Below, one piece after another: positions 16,633 through 25,700 of a DNA stretch of 64,000 bases (its first letter is position 1; every line of letters begins with the position of its first letter). The DNA comes from Myxococcales bacterium 68-20 (GTDB lineage: Bacteria; Myxococcota_A; Polyangia; Polyangiales; Polyangiaceae): assembly GCA_001899635.1 (NCBI GenBank), contig MKVQ01000012.1, positions 186,001 to 250,000 on the forward strand, read 5' to 3'. Both the position numbers and the translations under genes were made by a program. The notes beneath the pieces were generated by a model. That model had not been told where the DNA came from and ran no database searches. It saw only the letters and a program-made list of their open reading frames with translations.

Positions 16633-17852
16633 GGACGCGAGCACTCGTGGCGACGTCGGGGATCCTCGCGCTACCGCTGCTCGCGGTCGCGATCGCGAGC
16701 TGCGCCGAATCGAGCGCAGCCGGCAATCCCCCCGAAGACACGATCACGGTCCCGGAGGCGGGCTCTCTCGATGCGGTCGCCGACGGCCCGGCCGATGCAG
16801 CCTGCTCCACGGAAGACGGCGGCTGCGCGACACGCGAGCTCACGTGTGACGAGGCGGACTTCTGCGCGGTCCCAACCGGAGTCGACAGCCGCTACGCGCT
16901 CCTCGGTGTGCGAGGATCTTCGGCCACGGACGTGTGGGCCGTCGGCTCCGCGGGCACGATCATCCACTGGGACGGCACTGCCTGGACCAAGGTGCCGCTC
17001 GATCGAAAGGACACGCTGCTCGGCGTCTGGGCGAGCTCCGCGAGCGACGTCTGGGTCGTCTCGTCGCTGAACGTGGTCCTCCGTGGCTCGGGCTTCGTGA
17101 GCGGCACGGCGACCTTCGTGGAGAGGCCACCGATCGATCCCGACGATCCTACGAACTTGAACGGCGCGATCCTGACGAGCGTGTGGGGAGCCGGTCCGGA
17201 CGACGTCTTCGTCGGCGGTCCGGCCGCAAACACGTGGCCGCGGAACAGCATGTGGCGCCATGTTCCGGAGGCCGACGGAGACCCCGCCTCCGCCCCCCAC
17301 GCCTGGGAGGGCGCATCGACCTTCTGCAAGGGCTCGAGGTGCGTCGACGTCAACGCCATCTGGGGAACGAGCGCGAGCGACCTCTGGATCGCCAGTAACT
17401 CCGGCATGGTCCTTCGCTCGAAGGGCGCCGTGGGCGATGGCGGCGGGGCCGAGCAATGGACCACCATCACGACGACGGTGACGATCGCCGACCTTCATGG
17501 CATCTGGGGGAGCAGCGACTCCGACGTGTGGATCGTCGGCAACGGCGGGACGATCCGCCACTGGTCCAACGACGGCACGCAGCGCTGGAAGATCGTCGCA
17601 TCACCGACGACGGAGAACCTCCGCGCGGTCTGGGGCACCGGCCCGAACGATGCCTGGGCGGTCGGCGACTCCGGAACGATCCTCCACTGGGACGGCACGA
17701 CATGGAGCGTCGCCTCGACGGCGCTCCCGCTCGGCCCGAGGCCGCGTCTCTACAGCATCTGGGGAAGTGGTCCGAACGACGTCTGGGTCGTCGGCGAGGC
17801 GGTCGCTCTCCATTTCACGGGAAAGAAGCCGACGCCGCAGGGAGAGAAATGA
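16629..17852 (+). CDS. WGS-propeller lipoprotein 1, cassette C
   Basis: 407 residues from the ATG overlapping the preceding stop. Lipobox IASC (Cys25), then a Pro/Asp/Ala spacer and a conserved ADFCAVPTGVDSRYALLG lead. Seven blades: DVWAVG, DVWVVS, DVFVGG, DLWIAS, DVWIVG, DAWAVG, DVWVVG. Strong similarity to the cassette B protein, including IHWDGTAW after blade 1 and IRHWSNDGT after blade 5. Predicted seven-bladed surface propeller; ligand unknown. No enzymatic residues are evident. Confidence 0.83.
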   Translation: MRTRALVATSGILALPLLAVAIASCAESSAAGNPPEDTITVPEAGSLDAVADGPADAACSTEDGGCATRELTCDEADFCAVPTGVDSRYALLGVRGSSATDVWAVGSAGTIIHWDGTAWTKVPLDRKDTLLGVWASSASDVWVVSSLNVVLRGSGFVSGTATFVERPPIDPDDPTNLNGAILTSVWGAGPDDVFVGGPAANTWPRNSMWRHVPEADGDPASAPHAWEGASTFCKGSRCVDVNAIWGTSASDLWIASNSGMVLRSKGAVGDGGGAEQWTTITTTVTIADLHGIWGSSDSDVWIVGNGGTIRHWSNDGTQRWKIVASPTTENLRAVWGTGPNDAWAVGDSGTILHWDGTTWSVASTALPLGPRPRLYSIWGSGPNDVWVVGEAVALHFTGKKPTPQGEK

Positions 17853-19144
17853 TGAGCCTCGTCATCCACCGGCGCCTCGCGCTCACGGCGCTGCTCGCGT
17901 CCTGCCTCGTGTCACCCGCGCTCGCCTGCACGAGCAGCGACGAGCCGAACACCATCGCCCCCGGCACCGAGGACGGCGGCGCATCCGATGCGCCGGTGAT
18001 TCCGAGCGATGACGTATCCGACGACGCCGTCGACGCGAGCGCGGCGGACGTCGACACGCCGCCGCGAACCTGCTCCCTCGACGACGTCTGCCACACGGCG
18101 CTGCCGCCGAAGTCGTTCCTGAGAGACGTGTGGAGCGCCGGGGACGGCGTCGTGTGGGCCGTCGGCTGGAACGACCGCTTCGTCACCGCGACCACCGGCA
18201 CCATCCTTCGCTGGGACGGCACGAAGTGGGCTGCGCACTTCACGGCGGAGAGCAGGCTCAACGCGATCTGGGGAAGCAGCCCGACGGACATCTGGGTCGG
18301 AGGCGACGGCGGGCTCTTCCACGGAACGGGCCCGTCCTCCGCGGAGATCACCTGGACGAAGGTACGAAGCGAGCCGATCGCATCGATCTGGGGCTCGGGC
18401 CCGAACGACGTCTGGGCCGTCGGCGCGACGAGGACCTGGAGGTACTTCTTCGACGGCAAGGTCCTGCACTATTCAGGGCCCGGCTCGGGCGGTGGTGACG
18501 GATGGGAGATCGATCCGATCTCGTCACGCCAGATCGGGTTCCGCAAGGTGTGGGGAACGAGCGCCTCCGACGTTTGGATCGGTGGACTCGAGGACAACAA
18601 CTGCGGTGACTGCTGGGAGGGCGCGCACGCGATCACCCTGCGGCGCCGCCCCGACGGCAACGGTGGCTTCACGTGGAGCCAGGACGAGCTTCCGGAGTTC
18701 GGCGGCGCCGGTCGTGGAAGCAACTTCATGGGCGGCGGCTCGATCGCGCCGAACAGCGTCTGGCTGATGGGCAACCTCTCGATGGCCCAGTGGAGCCCCT
18801 CCTACGACGTGGTGTTCATCGGCACGCCGAAGACCGATGGATCCGGCGACTACGCCTGGACCGAGGAAACGTTCGGGACCTGTCGCTCGGCGAGCGACCT
18901 CACTTGCCGGGGACTCTGGTTCAGTCGCGCGGTCTGGGGAAAGACGCCGAACGACGTCTACCTTGCCGGCGACTTCGGGCACCTCCGTCACTGGAACGGG
19001 ACGCAGTTCTCGCTCGTGCGGACCACCATCACGAAGGTCCCCGTGACCGCGGCCTTCTACGCCATGTGGGGAACATCGAGCACCGATCTCTGGATCGTCG
19101 GCGACGAGATCGCTCTCCACAAGACCGATCCCACCCACCCCTGA
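17849..19144 (+). CDS. WGS-propeller lipoprotein 2, cassette C
   Basis: 431 residues from the first of two adjacent ATGs overlapping the previous stop. Lipobox ALAC (Cys27). Lead-in CHTALPPKSFLRDVWSAG is nearly identical to cassette B. Seven blade motifs are visible (WAVGW, IWVGG, VWAVG, VWIGG, VWLMG, VYLAG, LWIVG). Ends EIALHKTDPTHP. Insert loops between blades 4 and 6 carry extra cysteine pairs (NNCGDC, TCRSASDLTC), unlike cassette B, and may be ligand-contact loops (inference). Confidence 0.82.
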   Translation: MMSLVIHRRLALTALLASCLVSPALACTSSDEPNTIAPGTEDGGASDAPVIPSDDVSDDAVDASAADVDTPPRTCSLDDVCHTALPPKSFLRDVWSAGDGVVWAVGWNDRFVTATTGTILRWDGTKWAAHFTAESRLNAIWGSSPTDIWVGGDGGLFHGTGPSSAEITWTKVRSEPIASIWGSGPNDVWAVGATRTWRYFFDGKVLHYSGPGSGGGDGWEIDPISSRQIGFRKVWGTSASDVWIGGLEDNNCGDCWEGAHAITLRRRPDGNGGFTWSQDELPEFGGAGRGSNFMGGGSIAPNSVWLMGNLSMAQWSPSYDVVFIGTPKTDGSGDYAWTEETFGTCRSASDLTCRGLWFSRAVWGKTPNDVYLAGDFGHLRHWNGTQFSLVRTTITKVPVTAAFYAMWGTSSTDLWIVGDEIALHKTDPTHP

Positions 19145-19162
19145 AGCGAGCGCGAGAGTTCC

Positions 19163-20506
19163 ATGAACCGCCGACAGCGATTCCTTTTCATCGGCACGGC
19201 ACCGCTCGCCGCCGCAGTCGCGCTCTTCGCGTGCAGCGACGACGATCCGAGGCAACGCTTCGAAGAGAAACCAGACGCGGTCGCGAGCTTGCCTGAAGCC
19301 GCCGCTCCGCTCGAGGACGAGGACGGAGGAGTCGTCGACGCGCGCACGCCGGAAGACGCAGCGGACCAGCCGCTAATCTGCACCGCGAAGCCGTGCGTCA
19401 CGCAGATCGTCGGGGGGCGCAATCACTTCTGTGCCCTCCTCGACGACAAGACCGTCCGCTGCTGGGGATCGGGCTACCGAGCACTCGGCATCTACGACGG
19501 CGGCAACGAATCGGCCTCGTATCAACCGCGTCCGACCTCGATGGGCCTGTCCGGCGTCGAGCAGATCAGCGCAGCCAACCTCACGACCTGCGCTCGGCTG
19601 ACGAACGGCACGGTGACCTGCTGGGGCGCGAGTCAAGCGAACGAGCTGGGCCTCGATCCCCCCCGCGAGGACTTCAATCCTCATGGGCCTACCCCCATCG
19701 CGGTCGACGGCGGTGTCGTCGACGGCTTCACGCGCGTCGATGTCGGCGCAAGCGGGGTGGTATTTGCCACGAAGACCTCCGGTGAGCTCTGGTCGTGGGG
19801 CGACAACGCCGACTACGTCCTCGGCCGCGTGAACGAAGGCACGAAGTACCTGGGCCCTGGTCCCGCCACCGACCTCGCGGGCGTGAAGGTCAGCCGCGCC
19901 GGAGGCGCGACCTTCCGGAGCTACGGCGGCATCGGGTTGGCGATCACCGACGAGGGGCAGCTCATCACGTGGGGAAGCTCGCGGCAGATGGTCGCCTATC
20001 CGGGCCCCGTTCCGGTTCCGGTCGCCGACTTCGAGAACGTGACGAGCGTGGCTGCAACGACGGGCCACGTCTGCGCCGTCGCGGATGGACGCCTCTACTG
20101 CTGGGGACGCGATGGCGCCCTGGCCTGCACGGGCTCTACGCATGCGGCCGTGACCCCGGTCGCGATCGAGACACGCGGACGGGCACGGGTGCAGCAGGTC
20201 AGCCTCTACATTCGCAACACCTGCGTGAGGCTGATCGACGGCACGATCGAGTGCTGCGGGAGCGACGATCAGGGGCAGCTCGGAACGGGAGAGATGGACG
20301 CGGGAGCATTGACGGCGCGCCTCTTGACCGAGGCCAAGGCCTTCACCGGGCACGCCCTCCAGATCGCCGTCGGCATCAGCACGGTGTGCGCGCTCGTCCA
20401 GGGCGGAACCGTGCAGTGCTGGGGCGGCAACGAGCGCGGCGAGCTCGGTCAGGGCACGGCCGACGGCGAACGACACCCCACCCCGGTCACGGTCACGTTC
20501 GACTGA
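19163..20506 (+). CDS. RCC1-repeat lipoprotein, cassette C
   Basis: 447 residues. MNRRQRFLFIGTAPL signal with lipobox LFAC (Cys24). Seven RCC1 blades, including CALLDDKTVRCWG, CARLTNGTVTCWG and CALVQGGTVQCWGG. Blades 3 and 4 again lack cysteines and blade 6 reads IECCGS. The spacer to propeller 2 is 18 bases. The pattern of cysteine loss is shared by A, B and C but differs from E and F, which marks the two lineages. Surface protein, probable binding function. Confidence 0.9.
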   Translation: MNRRQRFLFIGTAPLAAAVALFACSDDDPRQRFEEKPDAVASLPEAAAPLEDEDGGVVDARTPEDAADQPLICTAKPCVTQIVGGRNHFCALLDDKTVRCWGSGYRALGIYDGGNESASYQPRPTSMGLSGVEQISAANLTTCARLTNGTVTCWGASQANELGLDPPREDFNPHGPTPIAVDGGVVDGFTRVDVGASGVVFATKTSGELWSWGDNADYVLGRVNEGTKYLGPGPATDLAGVKVSRAGGATFRSYGGIGLAITDEGQLITWGSSRQMVAYPGPVPVPVADFENVTSVAATTGHVCAVADGRLYCWGRDGALACTGSTHAAVTPVAIETRGRARVQQVSLYIRNTCVRLIDGTIECCGSDDQGQLGTGEMDAGALTARLLTEAKAFTGHALQIAVGISTVCALVQGGTVQCWGGNERGELGQGTADGERHPTPVTVTFD

Positions 20507-20567
20507 CCGACCCACCTTCGAGAGCTCGCGCCGCGTGGCTCACACGCGCCGAGCGAGGAGAAACGCC

Positions 20568-22361
20568 ATGACTCGCATGGGTCTCGCCATCACATTCGTG
20601 TCCGTCGCGGCCGTCGTCATCGCGTCGGCCTCGTGTGCCGGGACGGAGCGTAGCTTCCCCGAGCAGCAGCCCGTCGAAATCGTGCCGCCGGAAGCAGGTG
20701 CACTGGAGGAGCCACCGTCGTGCGAAGGCCTCCGCTGCTCGCGCGACATGAAGAACGTCGTCGACGGCTGCACCGGTGACGTCGTCACGGAGTGCGGACC
20801 GGACAAGGGCTGCGCGAACGGATCGTGCGTCGATCCCTGCACCGCCGCCGAAGTCTCGAAGGGCTCGGTCGGATGCTCCTTCTGGACGCTGCCACCCGAT
20901 GAGCCGCTTGGGTCGGGGTCCTGCTTTGCGGCGATGATCGCGAACACGTGGGATCGCCCGGTCACGATCACGGCCGACTACGGCACGACCCCGCTCGACC
21001 TCGGCGAGTCCCTCTTCACGGCCGAGATGATCGGCTCCGAGCCGAAGTACACGAAGCTCGAAGGCCCACTCCCGCCAGGCCAAGTGGCGCTCGTCTTCCT
21101 CTCCGAGGTCCGTCCCGCTCCCAAGAAGCCCAACTTCTCTGCGTGCCCGCTCGGAACCGTCGGAGCGTTCAACGGCAGCCCGCTGGTCCATGGGACCGCG
21201 ATCACGAGCGCGTTCTCCATCAAGACCGACGCGCCCGTGAGCCTGTACTCGATCTATCCGTACGGCGGCGCGAAGACCTATATCCCGACCGCGACCCTCG
21301 TCTTGCCGACCTCCTCGTGGAGCGACAACTACATCGCGGTCAACGGATGGCCCCCCTCGCGCAACATCACCTCGGGCGAGCTGGTCGGAGGTCCATCACT
21401 CCAGATCGTCGCGATGTCGGACGACACGGAGGTGCGCATGCGCCCCAAGATCGATGTCTACGACGGCGCCGGAGTCACGGGTGGCGGAGCCGGACAGCCC
21501 CTGACGTGGAGGCTCGCACGCGGGCAGGTCCTACAGATCACCCAGCCCGACGAGCTCACCGGGAGCCCGATCCAGTCGAACAAGCCGGTCGGCCTCTTCG
21601 GTGGAGCGAAGTGCACCTTCGTCCCCGAGAGCGTGATGGCGTGTGACAGCCTCCAGCAGCAGATCCCGCCGCTTGCGCAGTGGGGCCACGAATACGCCCT
21701 GGTTCCGTTCCACAGCCGACTCGCAGGCGCGGCCGAGCGGCGCGAGGTCGTGCCGTATCGTCTGGTCGGCGCCGTCGACGGCACCGCGCTCACGTATGAT
21801 CCGAAGAAGCCACGCGACGCTCCGTCCGTCCTTCGCGCCGGCGAGGTCGTCTCCTTCATGACCGACGATCTCGTCGTCGTGAAGAGCCAGGACGCCGATC
21901 ACCCCTTCTACGCGGCAGTCATGATGACCGGCGCGGTCTTCAACGGCGGCTACACCGCGCAGACCGACGGCGATCCCGACTTCGTCAACATCGTGCCGAC
22001 GGAGCAGTTCCTCGACCGCTACGTCTTCTTCGCCGACTACACGTTCCCGGAGACGACGCTCACGCTCGTGCGCAGGAAGACAGCTTCGGGGTTCAAGCCC
22101 GTCGAGCTCGATTGCGTCGGTGAGGTGCAAGGCTTCCAGCCGCTCGGCGTGGCCGGCGAGTACGAATACGCATGGGTGGATCTCACGAAGAACTTCGCGT
22201 CGGCGACCGGCACCTGCGGTGCGGGACGCCGCGAGGCGAAGAGCGACGGTCCCTTCTCCGTCACCGTCTGGGGCATGGGCTATGCCGCGAGCTACGGCTA
22301 CGCGGGCGGGACCGGTAGCCGGCCGCTCACGAAGGTCGAAGCGCCGGTGATCGTGAATTGA
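20568..22361 (+). CDS. IgGFc-binding-like lipoprotein, cassette C
   Basis: 597 residues from the ATG preceded by GAGCGAGGAGAAAC; an upstream in-frame GTG at 20535 adds 11 non-signal residues. Lipobox SASC (Cys23). Landmarks: RCSRDMKNVVDGC, SIYPYGGAKTYIPTATLVL, QQQIPPLAQWGHEY, IVPTEQFLDRYVFFADY, DGPFSVTVWGMG. More diverged than A is from B. Last gene of cassette C, followed by terminator-like hairpins. Confidence 0.88.
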   Translation: MTRMGLAITFVSVAAVVIASASCAGTERSFPEQQPVEIVPPEAGALEEPPSCEGLRCSRDMKNVVDGCTGDVVTECGPDKGCANGSCVDPCTAAEVSKGSVGCSFWTLPPDEPLGSGSCFAAMIANTWDRPVTITADYGTTPLDLGESLFTAEMIGSEPKYTKLEGPLPPGQVALVFLSEVRPAPKKPNFSACPLGTVGAFNGSPLVHGTAITSAFSIKTDAPVSLYSIYPYGGAKTYIPTATLVLPTSSWSDNYIAVNGWPPSRNITSGELVGGPSLQIVAMSDDTEVRMRPKIDVYDGAGVTGGGAGQPLTWRLARGQVLQITQPDELTGSPIQSNKPVGLFGGAKCTFVPESVMACDSLQQQIPPLAQWGHEYALVPFHSRLAGAAERREVVPYRLVGAVDGTALTYDPKKPRDAPSVLRAGEVVSFMTDDLVVVKSQDADHPFYAAVMMTGAVFNGGYTAQTDGDPDFVNIVPTEQFLDRYVFFADYTFPETTLTLVRRKTASGFKPVELDCVGEVQGFQPLGVAGEYEYAWVDLTKNFASATGTCGAGRREAKSDGPFSVTVWGMGYAASYGYAGGTGSRPLTKVEAPVIVN

Positions 22362-22427
22362 GCCATAGCGGTGCTCACTTGGATTGAGCGAGTTCGTGTG
22401 AGCCGACCGCTTCGAGCTTTCAGGATC

Positions 22428-22446
22428 GGCGCAACTGAGTTGCGCC
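22428..22446. terminator. Hairpin between convergent cassette C and reductase gene
   Basis: GGCGCAAC-TGA-GTTGCGCC forms a perfect 8-bp stem with a 3-base loop, followed by only two T residues. It lies between two convergent genes (IgGFc-like, + and reductase-like, -) and so could act in both directions. Confidence 0.5.
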
Positions 22447-22450
22447 TTGG

Positions 22451-22488
22451 CGCACGGGCGAACCGAAGGAGGCCGGCGCGCCCGTGCG
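22451..22488. terminator. Second hairpin downstream of cassette C
   Basis: CGCACGGGCG (22451-22460) and CGCCCGTGCG (22479-22488) are perfectly complementary 10-base arms with an 18-base loop, four bases after the previous hairpin. Together they probably insulate the cassette from the convergent gene. Confidence 0.4.
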
Positions 22489-22503
22489 ACCTGCAAAGGA
22501 GCT

Positions 22504-23040
22504 TCAGGCTCGTGGCGAGCGCTTCACGCGGTACTGGAGGAAGACGACTCCGTTCTCGTACACCTTGGTGTCGACGAGCTCGAGGGCCGTCGGTCGATCC
22601 ATCTTCGCGAAGACGGGGATCCCCTCCCCTGCGATGACCGGGTTCAGCTTGATCGTGATCTCGTCGACGAGATCGTGCTCGAGAAGGAGCGCGGCGAGCT
22701 TCCCGCCGCCACACAGATAGATGCCGCGCCCGGGTCGTTCCTTGAGGGAGCGAACCACGTTCACGGCGTCGTCGCCGACGATCGTGACGTTCGGATCCGC
22801 GCTCGACGCGATCGTCTTCGAGACGACGTACGTCGTGAGCCATGGATACGGGTTCGTCACGCCGGCCTTCGCGGCGATGTCGTAGGTCCGCCGCCCCATC
22901 ACGACGGAGTCGAAGGTCTTCAGGGCAGCGAGGTAGTCGGTGACGTGGTCGCCCTCGCCGACGAAGAAGTCGAACGAGTCGTCGGGGCGAGCGATGTTTC
23001 CGTCGATGCTGGTCGCGACGAAATAGGTGAGGCGTTGCAT
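22504..23040 (-). CDS. Dihydrofolate reductase-like (RibD C-terminal family) protein
   Basis: 178 residues from an ATG with GGAG ribosome-binding site just upstream (about 23041-23050, reverse strand). The start MQRLTYFVATSIDGNIA, the motif VMGRRTYD and the segment YLCGGGKLAALLLEHDLVDEI are diagnostic of the RibD C-terminal/YyaP-like dihydrofolate reductase family, which binds NADPH. Most members have no assigned substrate, and this one has no folate or riboflavin neighbours. Convergent with cassette C; cytoplasmic. Confidence 0.85.
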   Translation of the reverse strand: MQRLTYFVATSIDGNIARPDDSFDFFVGEGDHVTDYLAALKTFDSVVMGRRTYDIAAKAGVTNPYPWLTTYVVSKTIASSADPNVTIVGDDAVNVVRSLKERPGRGIYLCGGGKLAALLLEHDLVDEITIKLNPVIAGEGIPVFAKMDRPTALELVDTKVYENGVVFLQYRVKRSPRA

Positions 23041-23340
23041 GGAGGTCTCCGGTCTCGACGCGCTCGTGCCGCGTCGATTCAAAGGTTGTCGTTATCGATG
23101 ACTTCGCGCGTGCGCGCATGTCGCGCCCCGGCTTCTCAGCGGGCGCGGACGAAGCGGCGGTCTCTCGGAGAGAGGAGGTTCAGCGCGAGTCGGTCATCGT
23201 CGGCGCGCGATGACGCGCCGGTCGACACCCTAGCACCGCTCGAACGGTGACGCCCTGCGGCAACGTCAACACGTGGCTCGATGCCCGTCAGGAGTGTCGC
23301 GGGCGTGAGCTCGCTCACGACACCCCTGCGCCGGTGAGGC
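23041..23340. other. Intergenic region without recognisable gene
   Basis: 300 bases between the reductase start and the SGNH hydrolase stop, both on the minus strand. It contains the reductase ribosome-binding site and probably its promoter. A 60-codon minus-strand reading frame (23136-23318) has no start signal or recognisable protein features and is not called. Confidence 0.5.
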
Positions 23341-25314
23341 TCACAGCTTCTTCAAGATGATGGGCCGCGTCGTGCTGATGGTCGGAGGCGTCTGGGGACC
23401 GGAATTCACGGGATCGCCCACCTTGATGGTGACCTTGGTGACCGCTTCGAGGAAGCCGTCGGAGACCGTGTAGAAGAACGACTCGGTGCCCTTGAAGTTG
23501 GTCGCCGGGTTGTAGGTGAAGCTCCCGTCGGGCTTCACCTCGACCTTGCTGCCCTTCCCGCCATTGGGCTGCGTGTGATTGACGACCCTCAGGTGGGCGA
23601 TGAGATCGGGATCGGTGTCGTTCACCAGCACCCCGCCCGTCTTGACGACCAGGAGCTGGTTACCCGGGGTCGAGTACGTATCGGGGACGGCGACAGGCCG
23701 CCGGCTCTCTTCGCGGCTAGTGAGCGCGCGGACGATGAAGGTGCTGAGCGCGTGGTAGCCGGCGAAGTTGGGGTGGATCGTCCCCTTCGTGTTCTTGTGG
23801 AGGGTCGGCCCCTGGATTGCGGATGACTCGGTCGCGCGTCGAACCCAGCGCTGCGCGTCGGAAGCGCAGTAGCCGTGACCGCGGAACGCGTTCCAGACGC
23901 CCCCGACGAACTCGAATCCCGCGTCCCTGACCCCGGCGCGGATCGCGTTGTGGAGAAGCGGCTCCGCGTACGATTGGGCCCAGGTCGACTCGTACTTCGT
24001 CATCGAGAGCGCGAGCTGACCGGGCAGCGGGCTGATGACGTCCTCGAGGAGGTCGTCGCAGGTCTGGCCGTTGTCGTTGGTGAACGGGTTCGGGTACTCG
24101 AAGACGAGGACACGGTTCGCGAGCCCGGCGATCTCGTGGCTGAACCGCTTGTAGGCCGCGGGAATGCCCTTCACGTCCCGGGCGAAGCGTTGCTTGAGGG
24201 GGATCTGGTTCGGCTGGAAGCCGACGTTCTCGTTCGGGCAATCGGAGTAGAGGGTGCAGGTGAACAGCATCTTGCTGAAGCCTGCGTCGTTGATGCCGGC
24301 GCTCATGACGATCGCGTCGACCTTGCGCTTGTTGGCGACGGCGTGTTTGAGCTGGGCCACTTGACCCGGGATCATGACCCCGCGCTTGTCCTTCGCGAAC
24401 TCCTCGATGCTCATCACGTGCTCGCCGGCAGGCGACTCGATCCCGATGTACGACCCGAGGATCCCCGAGCCGGCGTTGTTGAGCTGCTCGTTCTGCTCGT
24501 AGCCGTCGAACATCGCGCTATCGAGCGCCCACTCCTTCTCGAGCGTCGCCCCGGAGCAGGCGAAGGAGAGGAAGGTGACCGATGTCGTCGGGTCCATCCG
24601 TTCGATCGCCTCCGCCGCCAGCGCTGCCGGTGCCGACTTGGAGCGATGGCACTGACGATCGACCCAATCGGCAGGCTTGAACGGCGTCCCCTCGAAGATC
24701 CAGGAGTCGGGCGAGCCTTCGCCGGAGGACATCGAATCGCCGAGCGCCACGATCAGGATGTCGCGGACGCGCACCTCCCGCGTCTTCGACGAGATCTTCT
24801 TCCCGCTCGCGTCAGTGACGTCGAGGGTCACCGGATGGACGCCCTGCGCGGGGAACGTGAGCTGGGCGATGCAGCGCTTGCCCTTCTGCACCTGCCCGTT
24901 GGCGGTCCACGTGTACGTGTTGACGGTGTTCTTGCCCGCCATGTTCCGGTCCCAGTCGTTCTGGTCGACGCAGCCCTGAACGTCGATCGTCCACGACTTC
25001 GGGTTCACGTAGTCGGGGTCGTACGACTGCACCGAGGGGAAGCTCTTCTGGGGCCAGGTCTGAGGCCTCCAGGCCTTCACCCATCCACCGGCACGCGACT
25101 GCGCCGACCAAATGAAGCCCTCCGATGCCTTCGTGTACTCCGGCTTCGGCGGCTTGGGAGGCGACGGCGGAGGCTCGTCCAGCACGAACTTCTTCGGGCG
25201 CGCCGAGGCGTTCGTCGCGAACTGCGTGACCGCGAGACCTACGAGAAGCGGAGCCAGGAGCAAGCGGGCTCGGCGGAAGACACGTGCGGGCGGAAGAGCG
25301 GACTGCGTGTGCAT
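23341..25314 (-). CDS. Secreted SGNH/GDSL-type hydrolase with Ig-like C-terminal domain
   Basis: 657 residues. Sec signal peptide ending ASA/RP (about residue 39), a Pro-rich linker (48-58), then a PKD/Ig-like domain to about 184. The SGNH hydrolase core has block I LGDSMSSGEG (nucleophile Ser194), block II SFACSGA (about 250-256), block III SAGIND (Gly340, Asn342) and block V HPNFAGYH (His514 probable catalytic His). The last ~110 residues (from VPDTYSTPG) form a cadherin/VCBS-like Ig domain with GVLVNDTDPD and FTYNPATNFKGTESFFYTV. Likely an extracellular esterase or lipase; substrate unknown. Monocistronic, with its own divergent promoter region. Confidence 0.85.
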   Translation of the reverse strand: MHTQSALPPARVFRRARLLLAPLLVGLAVTQFATNASARPKKFVLDEPPPSPPKPPKPEYTKASEGFIWSAQSRAGGWVKAWRPQTWPQKSFPSVQSYDPDYVNPKSWTIDVQGCVDQNDWDRNMAGKNTVNTYTWTANGQVQKGKRCIAQLTFPAQGVHPVTLDVTDASGKKISSKTREVRVRDILIVALGDSMSSGEGSPDSWIFEGTPFKPADWVDRQCHRSKSAPAALAAEAIERMDPTTSVTFLSFACSGATLEKEWALDSAMFDGYEQNEQLNNAGSGILGSYIGIESPAGEHVMSIEEFAKDKRGVMIPGQVAQLKHAVANKRKVDAIVMSAGINDAGFSKMLFTCTLYSDCPNENVGFQPNQIPLKQRFARDVKGIPAAYKRFSHEIAGLANRVLVFEYPNPFTNDNGQTCDDLLEDVISPLPGQLALSMTKYESTWAQSYAEPLLHNAIRAGVRDAGFEFVGGVWNAFRGHGYCASDAQRWVRRATESSAIQGPTLHKNTKGTIHPNFAGYHALSTFIVRALTSREESRRPVAVPDTYSTPGNQLLVVKTGGVLVNDTDPDLIAHLRVVNHTQPNGGKGSKVEVKPDGSFTYNPATNFKGTESFFYTVSDGFLEAVTKVTIKVGDPVNSGPQTPPTISTTRPIILKKL

Positions 25315-25484
25315 GACGGCCTCGATGGCGGGTGCCGGGGAGTGGGTAGAGAGAGAGGGCCCAATCCAGGCATTGGTACAGGCCCAGGCCCAGGCTCCTC
25401 GACGAGCCTGCCCTTCCCTCGGTCACGCCCTTACGCACGGCACGGGCCATCCCATTGTTTCAACAAAATCCACCAGTTGCGACC

Positions 25485-25604
25485 AAAGAGACCGCGATCA
25501 GCGGCGGGCGCGCACGGACGATGATCGTGCGCGCACGACGAGGGCGAGCTGAGCCGTGCGCCGTGAAGCGAGCGCGGCATCGAGGCTCCCTACGCGGTCT
25601 CTTT
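25485..25604 (+). ncRNA. Candidate structured RNA or cis-element (nested hairpins)
   Basis: A perfect 12-base inverted repeat, AAAGAGACCGCG (25485-25496) and CGCGGTCTCTTT (25593-25604), encloses two smaller hairpins. The first has perfect 9-base arms GCGCGCACG (25508-25516) and CGTGCGCGC (25526-25534) with a 9-base loop. The second has arms GAGCC (25551-25555) and GGCTC (25584-25588) plus an inner GCGC pair. This is the layout of a three-way junction. It lies about 96 bases before the cytochrome start and matches no RNA family I know. It could also be a DNA operator or cruciform. Confidence 0.4.
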
Positions 25605-25630
25605 AAGAAGCCTTGAAGGAGTCTTAAGAA
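25603..25630 (+). promoter_or_regulatory. Direct repeats TTAAGAA, 21 bases apart
   Basis: TTAAGAA occurs at 25603-25609 and 25624-25630 within similar contexts (TCTTTAAGAAGCC and GTCTTAAGAAACC). The 21-base spacing puts both on one face of the helix, as expected for an activator binding upstream of the cytochrome gene. Confidence 0.35.
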
Positions 25631-25700
25631 ACCAAAAATAACCTTTTGCGAATCAACCGGCGGCCGCGGGCGCATCCATCCTCCGTCAAGGAGGACCCTC

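Larger units (their letters stand above)
25315..25700. other. Long divergent intergenic region with structured element
   Basis: 386 bases between the divergent hydrolase (-) and cytochrome (+) genes. The left part should hold the hydrolase promoter. The centre holds nested inverted repeats (25485-25604). The right part is unusually A/T-rich for this genome (AAACCAAAAATAACC around 25628-25642). No coding potential was recognised. Confidence 0.6.

Noticed and set aside
22298-23119. 273-codon minus-strand frame overlapping the reductase-like gene
   Set aside because: Another frame of the same DNA; only the 22504-23040 frame shows the RibD-type motifs.
23136-23318. 60-codon minus-strand frame in an intergenic region
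   Set aside because: No start signal, no neighbours in operon arrangement and no recognisable protein features.
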